The notes under the pieces were generated by a model, which saw nothing but the letters and a program-made list of their open reading frames with translations, was not told the origin of the DNA and made no database searches. Shown in pieces: positions 1-11,702 of a stretch of 64,000 nucleotides of DNA. The translations under genes were made by a program, and so were the position numbers. The DNA is from Serripes groenlandicus. Lineage: Eukaryota > Mollusca > Bivalvia > Cardiida > Cardiidae. Numbering within the stretch: the first letter of the stretch is position 1; each line of letters begins with the position of its first letter. The DNA lies in contig JASEVX010000005.1 of NCBI GenBank assembly GCA_031761405.1, forward strand, positions 3,839,391 to 3,903,390, given 5' to 3'.

Positions 1-398
1 TAACTCGAAATAATGTATATATCACTCGAACACGTCGATAACTCGAAGTAATGTATATATCACTTGAACAAGTCGATAACTCGAAGTAATGTATCTATCA
101 TTCGAACACGTCGATAACTCGAAGTAATGTATCTATCACTCGAACACGAAGATAACACGAAGTAATGTATATATCATTCGAACACGTCGATAACTCGAAG
201 TAATGTATCTATCACACGAACACGTCGATAACTCGAAGTAATGTATATATCACTTGAACACGTCGATAACTCGAAGTAATGTATATATCACTCGAACACG
301 TCGATAACTCGAAGTGATGTATATATCACTCGAACACGTCGATAACTCGAAGTAATGTATATATCACTCGAACACGTCGATAACTCGAAGTAATGTAC
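1..398. repeat. 38-bp tandem array, about 10.5 copies, open at left edge
   Basis: Units start TAACTCGAAGTAATGTATAT and end CGAACACGTCGA. Copies differ by single bases (TATATATC/TATCTATC, CTCGAA/TTCGAA). It runs off the window start, so its full length is unknown. In reverse complement, the unit resembles the left flank of the 40-bp array at 16.3 kb. Confidence 0.95.
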
Positions 399-403
399 CG
401 GTC

Positions 404-1016
404 TTTCAATATCATGTCCATTGGTATAACAATTACTATGCTCACCCTCGTAAATGTGCGGAATTCATTGTTAAGAACTACATAAGGAGGAGGTCAGCTA
501 TGAATGGTAGATACGTTACCTTGGGAGTAACCCCTTTTTACCCCCGGTAAATTAGCTACCTTGAGGCATTAGGAAAGATCGTGTTTCACTGTGTGAAAAT
601 AGACATTGCATATTGAGTACGATGTCTCATTCCACACACTTTTACCAAATTGTTGTATATTTGTAAATAAATCATTTCATGTGACTTTATGAGTTAATAT
701 TATGTATATATTTTATGGTGACTTATAGGTCCAATGGGCCGGGTGTGGTAACATGTGTATACAATGTGCTATTCATGTATGTAAATTCACACAGGTCACG
801 TTAATAAACAATTTTCTTATCTTATCTTATCTTACTATGAAAGTGCATACTTGTCTTAACAAAGTTGTGTGATAACCGTGCTCCCAGGGCTTCCATGATG
901 CTAACAAGTACGACTTAATAACGAACAAGGACAAATCTGACCAAGCTGCAATGAGACGCACCGTGATCATGATCTTCGCTGGTCGTACAGTTTTCGTATC
1001 ACTTGACCCAAAAAGT
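404..1016. other. No gene; LINE-like 3' tail at about 640-835
   Basis: No coding signal. Near 720-835 a GGTCCAATGGGCCGGG stretch leads to AATAAA and then repeated CTTAT, which looks like the 3' end of a LINE in plus orientation. The remainder shows nothing recognisable. Confidence 0.4.
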
Positions 1017-1199
1017 GTTTGGTTTGTTTGGTTGGTATTTCACGCCACTTGCAAACAAAAATCCACTTATATCACGGCGTTTCCAGGGTGAGTTACAAGT
1101 AATTCTGGTGAAAATATCCTGACCTCAGTGAGTCAGTCATAGTGCTTACCCCTACACTCCTAAGCACGCCATTTTAAAAGAGTTTAGTATGACCCGGCC
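1017..1199 (-). mobile_element. SINE family 1, head-truncated
   Basis: Contains the diagnostic body words of family 1 in reverse: TTGGTATTTCACGCC, ATATCACGGCGTTTC, GAGTCAGTCATAGTGCTTACCCC, and TATGACCCGGCC where the tRNA-like head begins. The head is cut off where a TTAA MITE starts at 1200. Confidence 0.7.
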
Positions 1200-1877
1200 T
1201 TAAAGCGACTGAACTCTAGATACCCAACTGTCGAAAAAAAAAATCAAATTTTAAGAAAATTAGTGTTATTTTTGTATTTGGGGCATTAAAATATGATAAC
1301 TGACATATTACATACCCCTATAATCGGTGAGATTTCTTGTTTTCGATACTTTTTCCATCGCAAATTCTACCCTGTCAGTAACGGGGTAAGTCTTTAAATA
1401 GCTTTCGATGCTTTTAATCTCATTCATCACGTGACTTGAAAAGTCGTCACGTGAATTGAAGAGTCGTCACATGACCGATAGGACGCATGCGCATTAAATG
1501 AAACATTTTTATAACATGAAGGTTTTATGCAAAATCACGAGGAGCTCATGCAATCACAAACAAATCTCTATGATTACTGTCGTTCGACTCCGCCAAACGT
1601 GTAAATTGTGTATAACTGTACACGCCTGTCAGAGTGAACCGTTATATAGTTATATCACGTGATCGTTGCAAGGTGCCCGTCTGAAGGATTCCGTGGTATT
1701 TTTAAATATGAAACCCCTTCATCGGGACAATTGAAAACGACTCAAGTTCACTTTATTGATAAAACGATACATTTTCTACCCTGGTTTTACTTGGATTACA
1801 TAAAGAATAACATTTAGGGCGAATTCGATTTTTTTTTTTTTTTTTTTTACGTGCCATCTGGATTTCAGTCGCTTTAA
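1200..1877. mobile_element. TTAA-flanked MITE, 678 bp
   Basis: Inverted ends: TTAAAGCGACTGAACTCTAG on the left against a right end reading TCAGTCGCTTTAA, with A-rich and T-rich tracts just inside each arm. No transposase is present. A relative starts near 18204 (TTAAAGGGACTGAACACC). Confidence 0.65.
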
Positions 1878-2189
1878 GAGTAAAGCGTATACAATGCCAT
1901 CAGGGACATTCGTTTCGTTGTCTCAGAACAATGTAATCACCAATTGTGTCAATAGTGTGTCGTTCTAAAAAAAATTAACCAGATCTACTTACACGTAATT
2001 GTATTCTATGACCAACCTTAATATATTGTTGACTCGTAAACATTTTCTTTTTGTGAATTTATGGTATACGCCTAGAGAGTGTCATGTTAAAACGTTGCAA
2101 CGACCGGCGACGAAAGAAACAAGATTACCATTGAGGGTCAAGACACACGACACGCAACCATTAAAGTTTGATATTTACCTTAATTACGA

Positions 2190-2265
2190 TAAAGTTGCAT
2201 ACTCTTTCAGCGCCAAAGGCAATATTGAAGTTTTTGCAAACAATACTGATTCAGGTGAGTGCGCG
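2190..2265. mobile_element. TTAA MITE family B, left-end fragment
   Basis: Reads CTCTTTCAGCGCCAAAGGCAA and then CAAACAATACTGATTCAGGTGAG, matching the left half of the full copy at 10673-10883; the right half is missing. Confidence 0.6.
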
Positions 2266-2363
2266 TGATCACGAGGGTCCATTTTCGAGTGACGTGCCAA
2301 AAAACTTTAAGTTTGTTTAATGCACAACCTTTTCACACATTCAACAAATATGCAGCAGACGAC

Positions 2364-2600
2364 TTAACCCTTTCCCACATACAACAAATCTGCAGCAGAC
2401 GATTTTGAAAACATTGAGTCCTTTCTTTTGTTGAAATTCTAGAAATGAAAGAATAATTATGAACATAGGTGAACAATTGAAAACGTTGTGGCAAAAGGAG
2501 AAATTGCTTATTGTGAGCAATTTCTCCTTTTGTCACACTGTTTTCAAAAGTTGTCTTTAGTAGATGCGTCAGAAAGCATCCGCATTTAGGGAATGGTTAA
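2364..2600. mobile_element. TTAA MITE family A
   Basis: TTAACCCTTTCCCACATACA at left, decayed GGGAATGGTTAA at right, with the central hairpin GGCAAAAGGAGAAATTGC / GCAATTTCTCCTTTTG. A duplicate of the left end (AACCTTTTCACACATTC...GCAGCAGACGAC) lies just upstream at 2327-2363. Confidence 0.85.
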
Positions 2601-2706
2601 TCAAATATGCGTCAGTCTACAGAGTTAATATAATTCTACAAATCTAATGCATTGTGGGTAATTCTACTTTTGCAATAACAATTTGGGTTTGCCGGTACTA
2701 TTTGAT

Positions 2707-2911
2707 TAACCCTTTCGCAGCAAAAGGCAATTAAGGTCGTTTGCAAACAATGCAGATTCAGGCGAGACAGCTAATAACGAGCTGTCCCCCTGAAATCTGT
2801 ATTGTTTTGCCACTAAGACATTCAATTTTACCACATTTCATATTGGCCGTATATTATTTTCAACATGGGACAGTCGACTTTTTGAAATTCGGCACTGAAA
2901 GAGTTAACAAG
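2707..2911. mobile_element. TTAA MITE family B
   Basis: TTAACCCTTTCGCAGC... at left and GGCACTGAAAGAGTTAA at right, with a central inverted motif AGACAGCTAATAACGAGCTGTC. Non-coding. Confidence 0.75.
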
Positions 2912-2997
2912 GAATTGGGAAATAATTAAGCAAGAGTACACATCTAATTCTTGTTTAATCTTTCTTGGCACCGTAGAAAGAAGGGCACAGTGGGAAA

Positions 2998-3212
2998 TTA
3001 ATATCCCTTTCTCGCATCCAGACATTTGCAGCAGACGACGTTTTTAAAACGTTGTGGCTAACTAAGAAGAAATTGCCTATAATATTTAAAAAAATGTTTT
3101 TTTGTCACATTAGTATCAACTTTATTCAATGTGTATAGCAATGTTTCATATTTTAAACCAATATGTATTCAAAGTCGTCTGCTACAGATGTGCATACTGA
3201 GGGAAAGGGTTG
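2998..3212. mobile_element. TTAA MITE family A, diverged
   Basis: Left end TTAATATCCCTTTCTCGCAT, right end GAGGGAAAGGGTTGAAC. Internal GCAGCAGACGACG and CGTCTGCTACAG arms are recognisable, but the central hairpin is eroded. Confidence 0.65.
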
Positions 3213-3503
3213 AACTTTATATTCCATGTCATTCTCATAGTTTCAGTTCTAATTTATCTCTTGGCTGATATTAATATAGACCTCCTTGGCTCGTTTCTTT
3301 CTTCCTTCGATTTAAATTCATGTAGGGTTCACATCGTTCCCATCAAACTTACTGTAACACAATGTCCATGGAATTTTATCGCTAAGTAATTCGTAGAATG
3401 AGCGGTGGTCTCCGAAAAGCAACTTTTATGCATTTGCGAGCAGTGTAGAACCAGATCAAGCTGCGCAAGCTCTACGCTGTTGGCCACTCAGTCGTATACT
3501 AGT

Positions 3504-3733
3504 TTAACCCTTTCCCTCATACGACAATTATGCAGCAGACGGCTTTGAACGTATTTTGTAAAAACATAGAAAATCTCCATAATTGAATGGATAACCTATG
3601 AAAAAAAGTGGAAAACATTGTGGCAAAAGGAGAAATTGCACGTTTTGTGCAATTTCTTCTTTTGTCACTATGTTTTCAAAAAGCCGTCTGCGGCAGAGGC
3701 GTCAGCAAGCGTCTATATGAGGGAAAGAGTTAA
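3504..3733 (+). mobile_element. TTAA MITE family A, young subfamily
   Basis: Complete: TTAACCCTTTCCCTCATACG to ATGAGGGAAAGAGTTAA, with the central stem AGAAATTGCACG TTTTGTGCAATTTCT. Close to the copies at 6168, 8629, 27029 and 31084 in the same orientation. Confidence 0.9.
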
Positions 3734-6167
3734 GAAACCTTTGAAATTAGTATCCGTTTTGATCATTAAGCTGCACGTGGCGCAGATAAATCTTAAAATA
3801 CACGTGTTATAATTACGCTAGGGTAGGTTGCTCCATATTTGTTTTGATCATTTTTTGTTTGTATTTTTGTACAACTTTATTAGATAGATATCAAGCAGTA
3901 ATACGCAAGTCAAACTAGAAACAATACAGATGCAAAAACAAATATCAAAACATATTACTTCCAAAATATATTTTAAAGTTGAAGGATGGATGGCCACAAC
4001 CTCCCGTAACCTATGTACATGGCTAACAAGAAGCATTTTGATGCAAATCATCAAAGACGCCGCGCACGATTTTAAATAACCTGTGCAAGCAGACAGGATG
4101 TAAATATTTCGAACAAGAATGCCAAATGTCCCTTTATTTTAAGCAAGAAGGCCAAGATGTGCCTATATTGCTCACCTGGCTACCATAACCTATATAAAAA
4201 GGTTACCAAGAGCAGAAAGGGTCAATATTGACGTAGGGATTAAACGTTCTATATGCTACGATCTATGTGATATTCAGCATATGAAGTTTAGTCGTGAAAT
4301 GACAAGTTTAGTCCTGAAACCATTTGGTTTACGGTTTGCTTAACATTCACTGCAACTATAATGTGTCATACAAGCTGAAGTTTCTCAAGTGTCCTTTTAC
4401 CAATAAACTGTTTTAAATCCGCTAACTAGATCCATTAGATAAAAAACAAACATTCGTGCTTAAATATTAACATATATTAAGGTTTATTGCCTCTAGTTAT
4501 AGGTTAAGTGTGACACAAGCTTTGGAAGGAGAGGGGGAAGTTTATTCTCATCCAGTTTGGCAGAAATATGATAGCAAAAACGGGAGTATATAAACAAAAC
4601 ATACGAATTAATTAAACAAAAAAAAGAAGATATTTATGATCAAGATTGAGCATTGTGAAAGTTCACATGTATAGTCAACATATAGCAAGAATTATTAAGT
4701 CTGTTTTGTTTGTTTGTAATGTATGTATCTTTAATCGTTTTAAACATGCCAGTAGAAAACTAAAAAATAAACAAAAGAAAATGGTCAAGTCAGTTCCCCA
4801 AGAGGAAAGAGCGAAAACTAGTTGGTACGAATCGTTCATCTCGAACGAAACATAAAAAACCGGGTACGAACCCAATGAATTTTAGTAATCGGATGAAATC
4901 GTGAAAACAGCGAAGTATTCATAACGGAAGGAAGCAGAGATAACTTAAGTACTCTATAGGAACCGATGACACCTTGTCGTCTATTCAATAAGAATGACTA
5001 AAATCGCCAAGCGATGACATGCTGCATTTACAAATAGAACGGGTCACGTTACGGTCATGCCTATTGCATAGTTGGGTTAACGTTGTTTTTACTGTTTCTA
5101 GAATTATACTGTAATATGTAGTAATTAAAATGAATCATCATTGATTTTTTAAAGATTACCCATTTATTTAAAAATCTCAATATTGTAAATAGGCAAAAAC
5201 ATCGCCAGGAACCGTTTTCTGAGCTTTGATAAATCGGGTCGTAAACCAAACTATAAAAAAGCGTAGCCTAGGAAGTTAGGGGAAAGTTATTAAATACCCA
5301 TTAGTTTTATAATAACGGTAGAAGACATGCCTATTTTGTATCTTTTTGTGTCTTAAATCATTTTATACAATTTATTGATTTATAAAGGTTTGTTTTTTTT
5401 CAAACAAACAACAGGTTGTTTTTTAACAATAATAACATTGGTTTCTCCCTTTTCGATTACGTCACCCCATGGTACAAAATTAAAACCTATCCCATACTGA
5501 CGCCGCGCTTATCACCTATATCACAGTAAGCAAATTTACCGAATATATCTAAATGAGGTGATCTACGCTCTTAATAGATCGTAAAAAAACCACATGTTTT
5601 TGACTTGAAATACTCGTGTGCATTGGAAGTTCGGAAGTGACATTACAGGCTGGCATAGGAACAAGTATATGTGATGTAGTGAAGAGCTTGAACTGGAGGG
5701 GTATTTTTGTGGAAGTTGATATTTTTTCTTATATAATGCCGAAATATTGAATTATAGATCGTTTTTATTTTGATCTATACACATTAATTGTCTAAGGAAT
5801 AGAACTGTTTAACATATGCTAACATAAAATATGAACGATTGTGTACGAACAAACTTAGGGCGCAGATACCCTGTAAGAATTATGAACCACTTAACGAGTA
5901 CTGTCTATATATCGAAATAGTTTCACCCGTAGTACAAACTAGTGTGGGGAAATGAATAATTGCTGATCGAGATCATGTTTTCTATCTTCCAAACTGTTTT
6001 AAAAAGTCCAGATTCCTTGAAATGCAATTATCTTAAAGAAAACGGTGAACTACGTTTCACTGTAGGTAGAAATGATTAAAAACAAAAACCAGTTATCTAA
6101 AGTGTAAAAAGGTTATCATTTTATCATAATAATGCTCGACCTGCATTCTGGGTAATCTTACAAGTTT
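3734..6167. other. No gene or recognisable element seen
   Basis: About 2.4 kb of AT-rich sequence with frequent stops in all frames. Short frames at 4646-4855 and elsewhere lack any family resemblance or splice context. Confidence 0.6.
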
Positions 6168-6401
6168 TTAACCCTTTACCTCATACGACAATTCTGCAGC
6201 AGACGACTTTGAACGTATTTTGTCAAAAAATAGAAAATCCCAATAATTGAATGGATGGATAATCTATGACCAAAAGTGGAAAACATTGTGGCAAAAGAAG
6301 AAATTGCACGTTTTGTGCAATTTCTCCTTTTGTGACTATGTTTTCAAAAAGCCGTCTGCTGCAGAGGCGTCAGAAAGCGTCTATATGAGGGAAAGGGTTA
6401 A
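6168..6401 (+). mobile_element. TTAA MITE family A, young subfamily
   Basis: TTAACCCTTTACCTCATACG to GAGGGAAAGGGTTAA with an intact central hairpin and both CTGCAG-containing arms. Confidence 0.9.
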
Positions 6402-6590
6402 CATAGGTTAACGTTTTCAATCTTTCTACTTTATCTGTTAATTTAATTTTCATTTCTATTGGTATAATCAGTTAACATCATTGGATAGGATATCATTCGG
6501 AAAATGTTAGATTTTAGATGTTAGAAAACAGACCTGACAGAAAAGTTGTTATGATGTTGTCAGCCGAATCAGCCAATCAAATTACACATT

Positions 6591-6795
6591 TTAACCCTTT
6601 CCCACATACAACAAATCTGCAGCAGACGACTTTGAAAACATGGGGACAATATTCTGAAAACTCTCCATAAAAGATAGCTTCATTTTCAAATAAATTTGTA
6701 AACATTGTTGCCAAACGAGAAATTGCTCAACTATGTTTTCAAAAGTCGTCTGCTGTTATTGCGTCAAAATGCGTCTGCAGGTGGGAAAGGGTTAA
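6591..6795. mobile_element. TTAA MITE family A, central deletion
   Basis: Ends TTAACCCTTTCCCACATACA and GTGGGAAAGGGTTAA are intact, but one side of the central hairpin has been lost (GAGAAATTGCTCAAC only). Confidence 0.8.
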
Positions 6796-6859
6796 GCACA
6801 CGTCCACGTGTTAGATGTGTTATGTAAACCTGAACACACACGAGATCATTTAACAATTT

Positions 6860-7234
6860 CTTACATACAGACGTTTATAAGGCATCTGCAACAGACGGCT
6901 TTTGAAAACATTGTTACAAAAGGAGAAATTGCTCATAATAATCAATGTCTCTTCTTGTCGCATTTTAATTATTTAACTATTGTTTATAAATGTATTTTAA
7001 TTTATTTTCTCATATATTTTCAAAGTCGACTGCTGCAGGTGTGCAGCAGACGGCTTTTTGAAAACATAGTGACAAAAGAAGAAATTGCTCAAAACGAGCA
7101 ATTTCTCCTTTTGCCACAATGTTTTCCACTTTTTGTCATAGGTTATCCATTTAATTATAGAGTTTTTTCATTTTTTGATAACATATGATCAAAGTCGTCT
7201 GCTGCAGAATTGTCGTATGAGGGAAAGGGTTAAA
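6860..7234 (-). mobile_element. Chimeric TTAA MITE family A (two partial copies)
   Basis: An older copy (6860 to about 7042, GCAACAGACGGC...GTCGACTGCTGCAG) runs directly into a young-subfamily copy lacking its left terminus (7043-7234, ending GAGGGAAAGGGTTAA). The junction is at the shared GCAGCAGACGG word, suggesting recombination or template switching between copies. Confidence 0.7.
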
Positions 7235-7386
7235 CAATATCAATATCAGTATGAAAATCACGAATATCACGTTTTATATTATATGTAAGAGCTGTGATGT
7301 ATGTTGTACGTACATATTCAATATCGACTAAAAATATTGTATTGTATTGTAAATAGCAGGGTACATTATTTGTCACGTGGTATAAT

Positions 7387-7684
7387 GATTGATTGATTGA
7401 TTGGGGTTTAACGCCGTTTTTAACAATTTCTCAGTTATATCACGGCGGCCAGTTCACCTACTCATGCATTTCGTGGTTTTCTCACACCAGTACTCCACAC
7501 AACAATCTTCCCAAGCAACTGGCTGCTTTTCCACATAGACTTAGCCCATTGGTGGAAGACGAATGACGCATGTCGCATTGACTTTTGTCAATCGTCGGAA
7601 AGAAAGTTGGCCGAGCCGGGATTCGAACTCACAACCCCTGGATTGACAGCCCGCGTCGCTACCGACTGAGATACCGAGGCTCGG
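7387..7684 (-). mobile_element. SINE family 2, near full length
   Basis: On the minus strand: a tRNA-like head (GAGCCTCGGTATCTCAGTCGG, then B-box-like GAGTTCGAATCCC), a body with GTCAATGCGACATGCGTCATTC and TATGTGGAAAAGCAGCCAG, and a 3' end GGCGTTAAACCCC plus AATC repeats. This is the best reference copy in the window for judging the 45-bp array at 23.0 kb. Confidence 0.85.
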
Positions 7685-8092
7685 CATCATGTGGTATAAG
7701 CATAACACCCAGATACGTCCATATGGGTATAAAATATGTTTCCTGTATTATTGGCTATCAATCAAAATTAATATAAATCGTTAACTTGGCTTCATTTATA
7801 TGTTTTATAAAATGAAAAGGTTGTGCAATAAAATGTTTTGATCCAGGATATTAGAACTCTTTTAATCTGTGCCTATATCATTGTATCGGGGTTTGTTAAG
7901 ATAATGGCGGTATTTCATATCCATCATGCCGTTTTTCTGGGTAACCAATCCCCAATACCCCAGTCGGTACCAACGCGGGCTGTCAATCATGAACGAACGT
8001 CTTGTAGGTATCGGCTATACATAGTTAAATGTTCGAATCTAGTATCTGCTGATCATTTACCCATTTCCTATAGAACATTTATACATCAGCCG

Positions 8093-8352
8093 AATTACGG
8101 GAAAACCAACGGTGTGGACTCTGCGTAAAGTATCGACCCGGATCAGCCTTAAGCATGCCGCGCAGGCTAACCCGGAAATACACTTTTCGCCTCCTGTGGA
8201 TTTTCTGTTTCAGGAATCATTACTCTATACCTCTCTCCTACTGAGACGGAATGTGTCGGCCCTTATAGAGCTGCACGGACTGCGCAGGTTAATCCGGATG
8301 GATACATTACGCAGAGTCCAGAATAATGGTTTTCTCGTGAAACAGCTCATAT
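8093..8352. mobile_element. MITE family C (inverted-repeat, about 260 bp)
   Basis: Arms: GGGAAAACCAACGGTGTGGA then CTCTGCGTAAAGTATCGACC at left, and ACATTACGCAGAGTCCAGAA with TTTTCTCGTGAAACAGCTCAT at right, with GC-rich internal GCGCAGGCTAA words. Non-coding. Confidence 0.75.
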
Positions 8353-8440
8353 CTCGTTTAACATTCAAATTACGGACATAAAACGACCGGAGTACATCCA
8401 TATCAGCCCGGACGTCCATTGAGAGTCTCTGTTCGGTTTA

Positions 8441-8573
8441 CCGAGCCCCGGTAGGTTAGTCGGTAGCGGCACGGCGTGCTGTCATTCGCGGGGTTGTGAG
8501 TTCGAACCACAGATCGGTTAACATTATATACGACGTTTGTCAACAGGCGTCATTCATCTCTCGCCAATAATAT
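8441..8573 (+). mobile_element. SINE family 2, 5' half
   Basis: tRNA-like head CCGAGCCCCGGTAGGTTAGT followed by GTTGTGAGTTCGAACCAC (B-box-like) and the start of the body (TTGTCAACAGGCGTCATTC). The 3' half is missing. Confidence 0.7.
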
Positions 8574-8628
8574 GGGAAAACATTCTATACGGAAATCAAG
8601 ATTTTGCCTATTTCTAAACAGGATGCTT

Positions 8629-8858
8629 TTAACCCTTTCCCTCATACGACAATTCTGCAGCAGACGACTTTGGACGTATTTTGTCAACAAATGGAAAATC
8701 TCTATAATTAAATGGATAACCTATGACTAAAAGTGGAAAACATTGTGTCAAAAGGAGAAATTGCACGTTTTGTGCAATTTCTTCTTTTGTCACTATGTTT
8801 TCAAGAAGCCGTCTGCTGCAGAGGCGTCAGAAAGCGTCTATATGAGGGAAAGGGTTAA
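8629..8858 (+). mobile_element. TTAA MITE family A, young subfamily
   Basis: Complete copy, TTAACCCTTTCCCTCATACG to GAGGGAAAGGGTTAA, with an intact hairpin around 8755-8790. Confidence 0.9.
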
Positions 8859-8970
8859 AGCAGACGACAGTTTAAACTATCGTTAACGGGTTAATGTCTG
8901 TTTTACCACTGTCTGCGTTACGCAATATCTCGAGACTATCATTTTGTTGATGGCTTTCACGGATTCTCTT

Positions 8971-9203
8971 TTACCCTTTCCCACAAACATAAACCATTTG
9001 CAGCAGACGACCTTGAAAATATCTCATCAAAATATTAAAATGTTCTATAAATAATAGGAAACTTATTGCATAGAAATGAAAACATTGTGGTAAAATTAGA
9101 TACTTGATCATAAAGAGCAAGCAGATTGTCGTTTTGCTAATATACTTTCAAAATTAGTCTGTTGTAGATGTTTGAAAATGAATCTGCATGTGGGAAAGGT
9201 TTA
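8971..9203. mobile_element. TTAA MITE family A, decayed
   Basis: TTTTACCCTTTCCCACAAAC at left and GTGGGAAAGGTTTACA at right; both TTAA ends are mutated and the hairpin is partly lost. Confidence 0.65.
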
Positions 9204-9344
9204 CAGAATTTAATACTCCTATCGAGAAAGAATGCGGTGTAATTCGCGATCGGAATTTCATTCTTAATACTTTCTATTTCTGGGAAACATTAGTTACTTA
9301 GAATATGCTACGCATAACTTTAAACACACATACATGCGGACTAA

Positions 9345-9408
9345 TTGGACGATGATCAGCATGTGAGTCCGTGAGTTTGGACGATGATCAGCAGGTGAGT
9401 CCGTGAGT
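9345..9408. repeat. 32-bp direct duplication
   Basis: TTGGACGATGATCAGCA followed by TGTGAGTCCGTGAG occurs twice in tandem with one to two differences. Confidence 0.85.
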
Positions 9409-9479
9409 TATAATTGAGACAGTCCTTAGGAACAGGTACAGGTGATCATTTATGAACAATGTAGGTTGCAATCAGACTG

Positions 9480-9892
9480 TTAACCCTTTCCCTCATATAG
9501 ACGCTTTCTGACGCCTCTGCAGCAGACGGCTTTTTGAAAACATAGTGACAAAAGAAGAAATTGCTCAAAACGAGCAATTTCTCCTTTTCTCCTTTTGCCA
9601 CAATGTTTTCTACTTTTAGTCATAAGTTATCCATTCAATTGTAGAGATTTTCTATTTTTTGACAAAATATGGTCAAAGTCGTCTGCTGCAGAATTGTCGT
9701 ATGAGGGAAAGGCTTTTTGAAAACATAGTGACAAAAGAAGAAATTGCACAGAACGTGCAATGTCTCCTTTTGCCACAATGTTTTCCACTTTTAGTCATAG
9801 GTTATCCATTCAATTATAGAGATTTTCTATTTTTTGACAAAATATGGTCAAAGTCGTCTGCTGCAGAATTGTCCTATGAGGGAAAGGGTTAA
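9480..9892 (-). mobile_element. TTAA MITE family A, 1.75 copies head to tail
   Basis: A full copy from TTAACCCTTTCCC (9480) reaches GAGGGAAAGG at about 9712 and then restarts inside the element at CTTTTTGAAAACATAGTGAC, ending GAGGGAAAGGGTTAA at 9892. The first copy also carries a small CTCCTTTT duplication in its hairpin. Confidence 0.85.
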
Positions 9893-10672
9893 TCTACTCC
9901 GTCGAATTATAATTTATACTAGATGACAGAAGGAGCTTATGAAAATAACATGTGAACAGTGGATGGACTGATCTGGATCTGAACTGTTCCCAACTTATAC
10001 GTTATTTCATGTACTGTCTCAATCATGGGTCATGTATTTGAAAAAGCCCATGGATTTTGATTAAAGCCAACGTATAGTCATTTACAAGAATTCATGAATA
10101 ATTCGACAGAAAATAGTCTCATCTGACAATCGGATGCGTTTATTACAATTCCCCAAATAGTCTTTTCAATGACTACTTACATGTATAACATGTATGTACA
10201 TATAACGTCATTGTAAAAACGACATTGTATCTTTTCCAATGTAGAAATAATATTTTTAAACATCATGGGAAAATGATAAATATTCAAAATTGAGTAACTT
10301 GTAATTCTTCCAAAATAGTTTCAGCTATATATCCATAAATACAATACAATATATTCATTCAGTAATTTAAGCCTACAGCCCATTATACACATTTAGATTT
10401 CGACAAAAGTTCACATGAGTGACACCACAGTGAAGAGATTCAAATTTAGATTTTTTATTATTTGTTTGCGAGTATAAACAGAACACACATTCTGAGCATT
10501 AAATTACAATTTGTTATAATATATTTCCTGCATGTCTGTAACTTCTGGTATAAAACTGGAAGTGAGCCCATGTGGTTTACGATCCCTTACACCTTAAAGC
10601 AAAGTGGGTTTTGTCATCAATCTCTAGACAAAGGGGGGCGTTTTGCATTTCTTAAATCAATATTTGACCCTT
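9893..10672. other. No gene seen
   Basis: AT-rich, stops in all frames, no recognised repeat. Confidence 0.55.
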
Positions 10673-10883
10673 TAACTCTTTCAGCGCAAAAGGCAATATT
10701 GAGCTTTTAGCAAACAATACTGATTCAGGTGAGTCAGCTCGTAATGAGCTGTCTCACCTGAAATCAGCATTGTTTGCCTTGTAGTTATCCAAATAGTACG
10801 AAACTCTTATAACATATGAACTAGAGTCGCCCGAATTTGAACATGGAAGAGTCTACTTTAAACAATTCGGCGCTGAAAGAGTT
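10673..10883. mobile_element. TTAA MITE family B, full copy
   Basis: TTAACTCTTTCAGCGC at left and GCGCTGAAAGAGTTAA at right are exact inverted ends. The centre is palindromic: CAGGTGAGTCAGCTC / GAGCTGTCTCACCTG flanked by TGCTGATTT-like arms. Best reference for family B. Confidence 0.85.
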
Positions 10884-10916
10884 AATCTTATGATGCGGGT
10901 AATCGTCATTGGGTTT

Positions 10917-11075
10917 TGTTGGACAATAAGAGAGATAGTGAGTGAAAAAGAGCTGTATATCCATCCTTATTTTGACTTCTGTACAGAGACAGACGGCTCA
11001 TGTTGGACGATGAGAGAGATAGTGAGGGGAAAAGAGCTGTATACACCTCCTTATTTCACTTCTGTATATAGAAAG
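10917..11075. repeat. 84-bp tandem duplication
   Basis: TGTTGGACAATAAGAGAGAT recurs 84 bases later as TGTTGGACGATGAGAGAGAT, with the following AAAGAGCTGTATA and CCTTATTT blocks also repeated. Confidence 0.8.
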
Positions 11076-11304
11076 AAGGGTTACGCAACGATCTATTTTA
11101 CTGCTGTACGTCTCAATAAAATAAAGCCTGCTAATATGTTACGGCTTCTCGTAATAAAACGTTATGCTCTAATCTAGACAATGTGACGGGTGTGAATTGC
11201 ATTTTGAATTATTTCATGATTCCAAATGGTTTGTATTGTGATTAAATCCCATTCCACCATACAAGCGCCTATTCAGCATACGACTCTAGAGTGTGTTTTA
11301 TCGT

Positions 11305-11485
11305 TTAACCCTTTCCCACATACAACAATTCTGCAGCAGACTACCTTGACTTCATCTCGGCACAATTATTGAACCCTCTTTAAATGAAAGATGTATCATT
11401 GGATAAAGTTGAAAACATTGTGGGAAAATGAGAAATTGTTGATCATGAGCAATTTCGTCTTTTTCCACACTGTTTTCTAGGGTTT
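11305..11485. mobile_element. TTAA MITE family A, right end missing
   Basis: Left TTAACCCTTTCCCACATACA, central GAGAAATTGTTGATCATGAGCAATTTC without the distal arm; breaks off after ACACTGTTTTCTAG. Confidence 0.75.
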
Positions 11486-11702
11486 CTGGAACTATTCTTA
11501 GCTGCAAAACAGCGTGTCATTGCAATCAGGCTTTAATGAGATACGTCTGGCGATATGGGCTTGTATCGACTCACCATCGAGTATCAGTTATATTTACATG
11601 GTCATGGGGCTACATTTCTAGATTTTAGTCAAACGTTGCGTTTAGGACTATATTGCATGGAGACGAATATTGAAGTGTCTGTTGCTATTGTTTGGATGAA
11701 CA

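Noticed and set aside
1..398. CRISPR-like spaced repeats
   Set aside because: Units are contiguous and similar throughout, with no unique spacers; the genome is eukaryotic.
9345..9408. Hammerhead-ribozyme-like words (GTGAGTCCGTGAG, GGACGATGA)
   Set aside because: The core CTGATGA and the GAAA are not both present, and stem II does not form in the right order.
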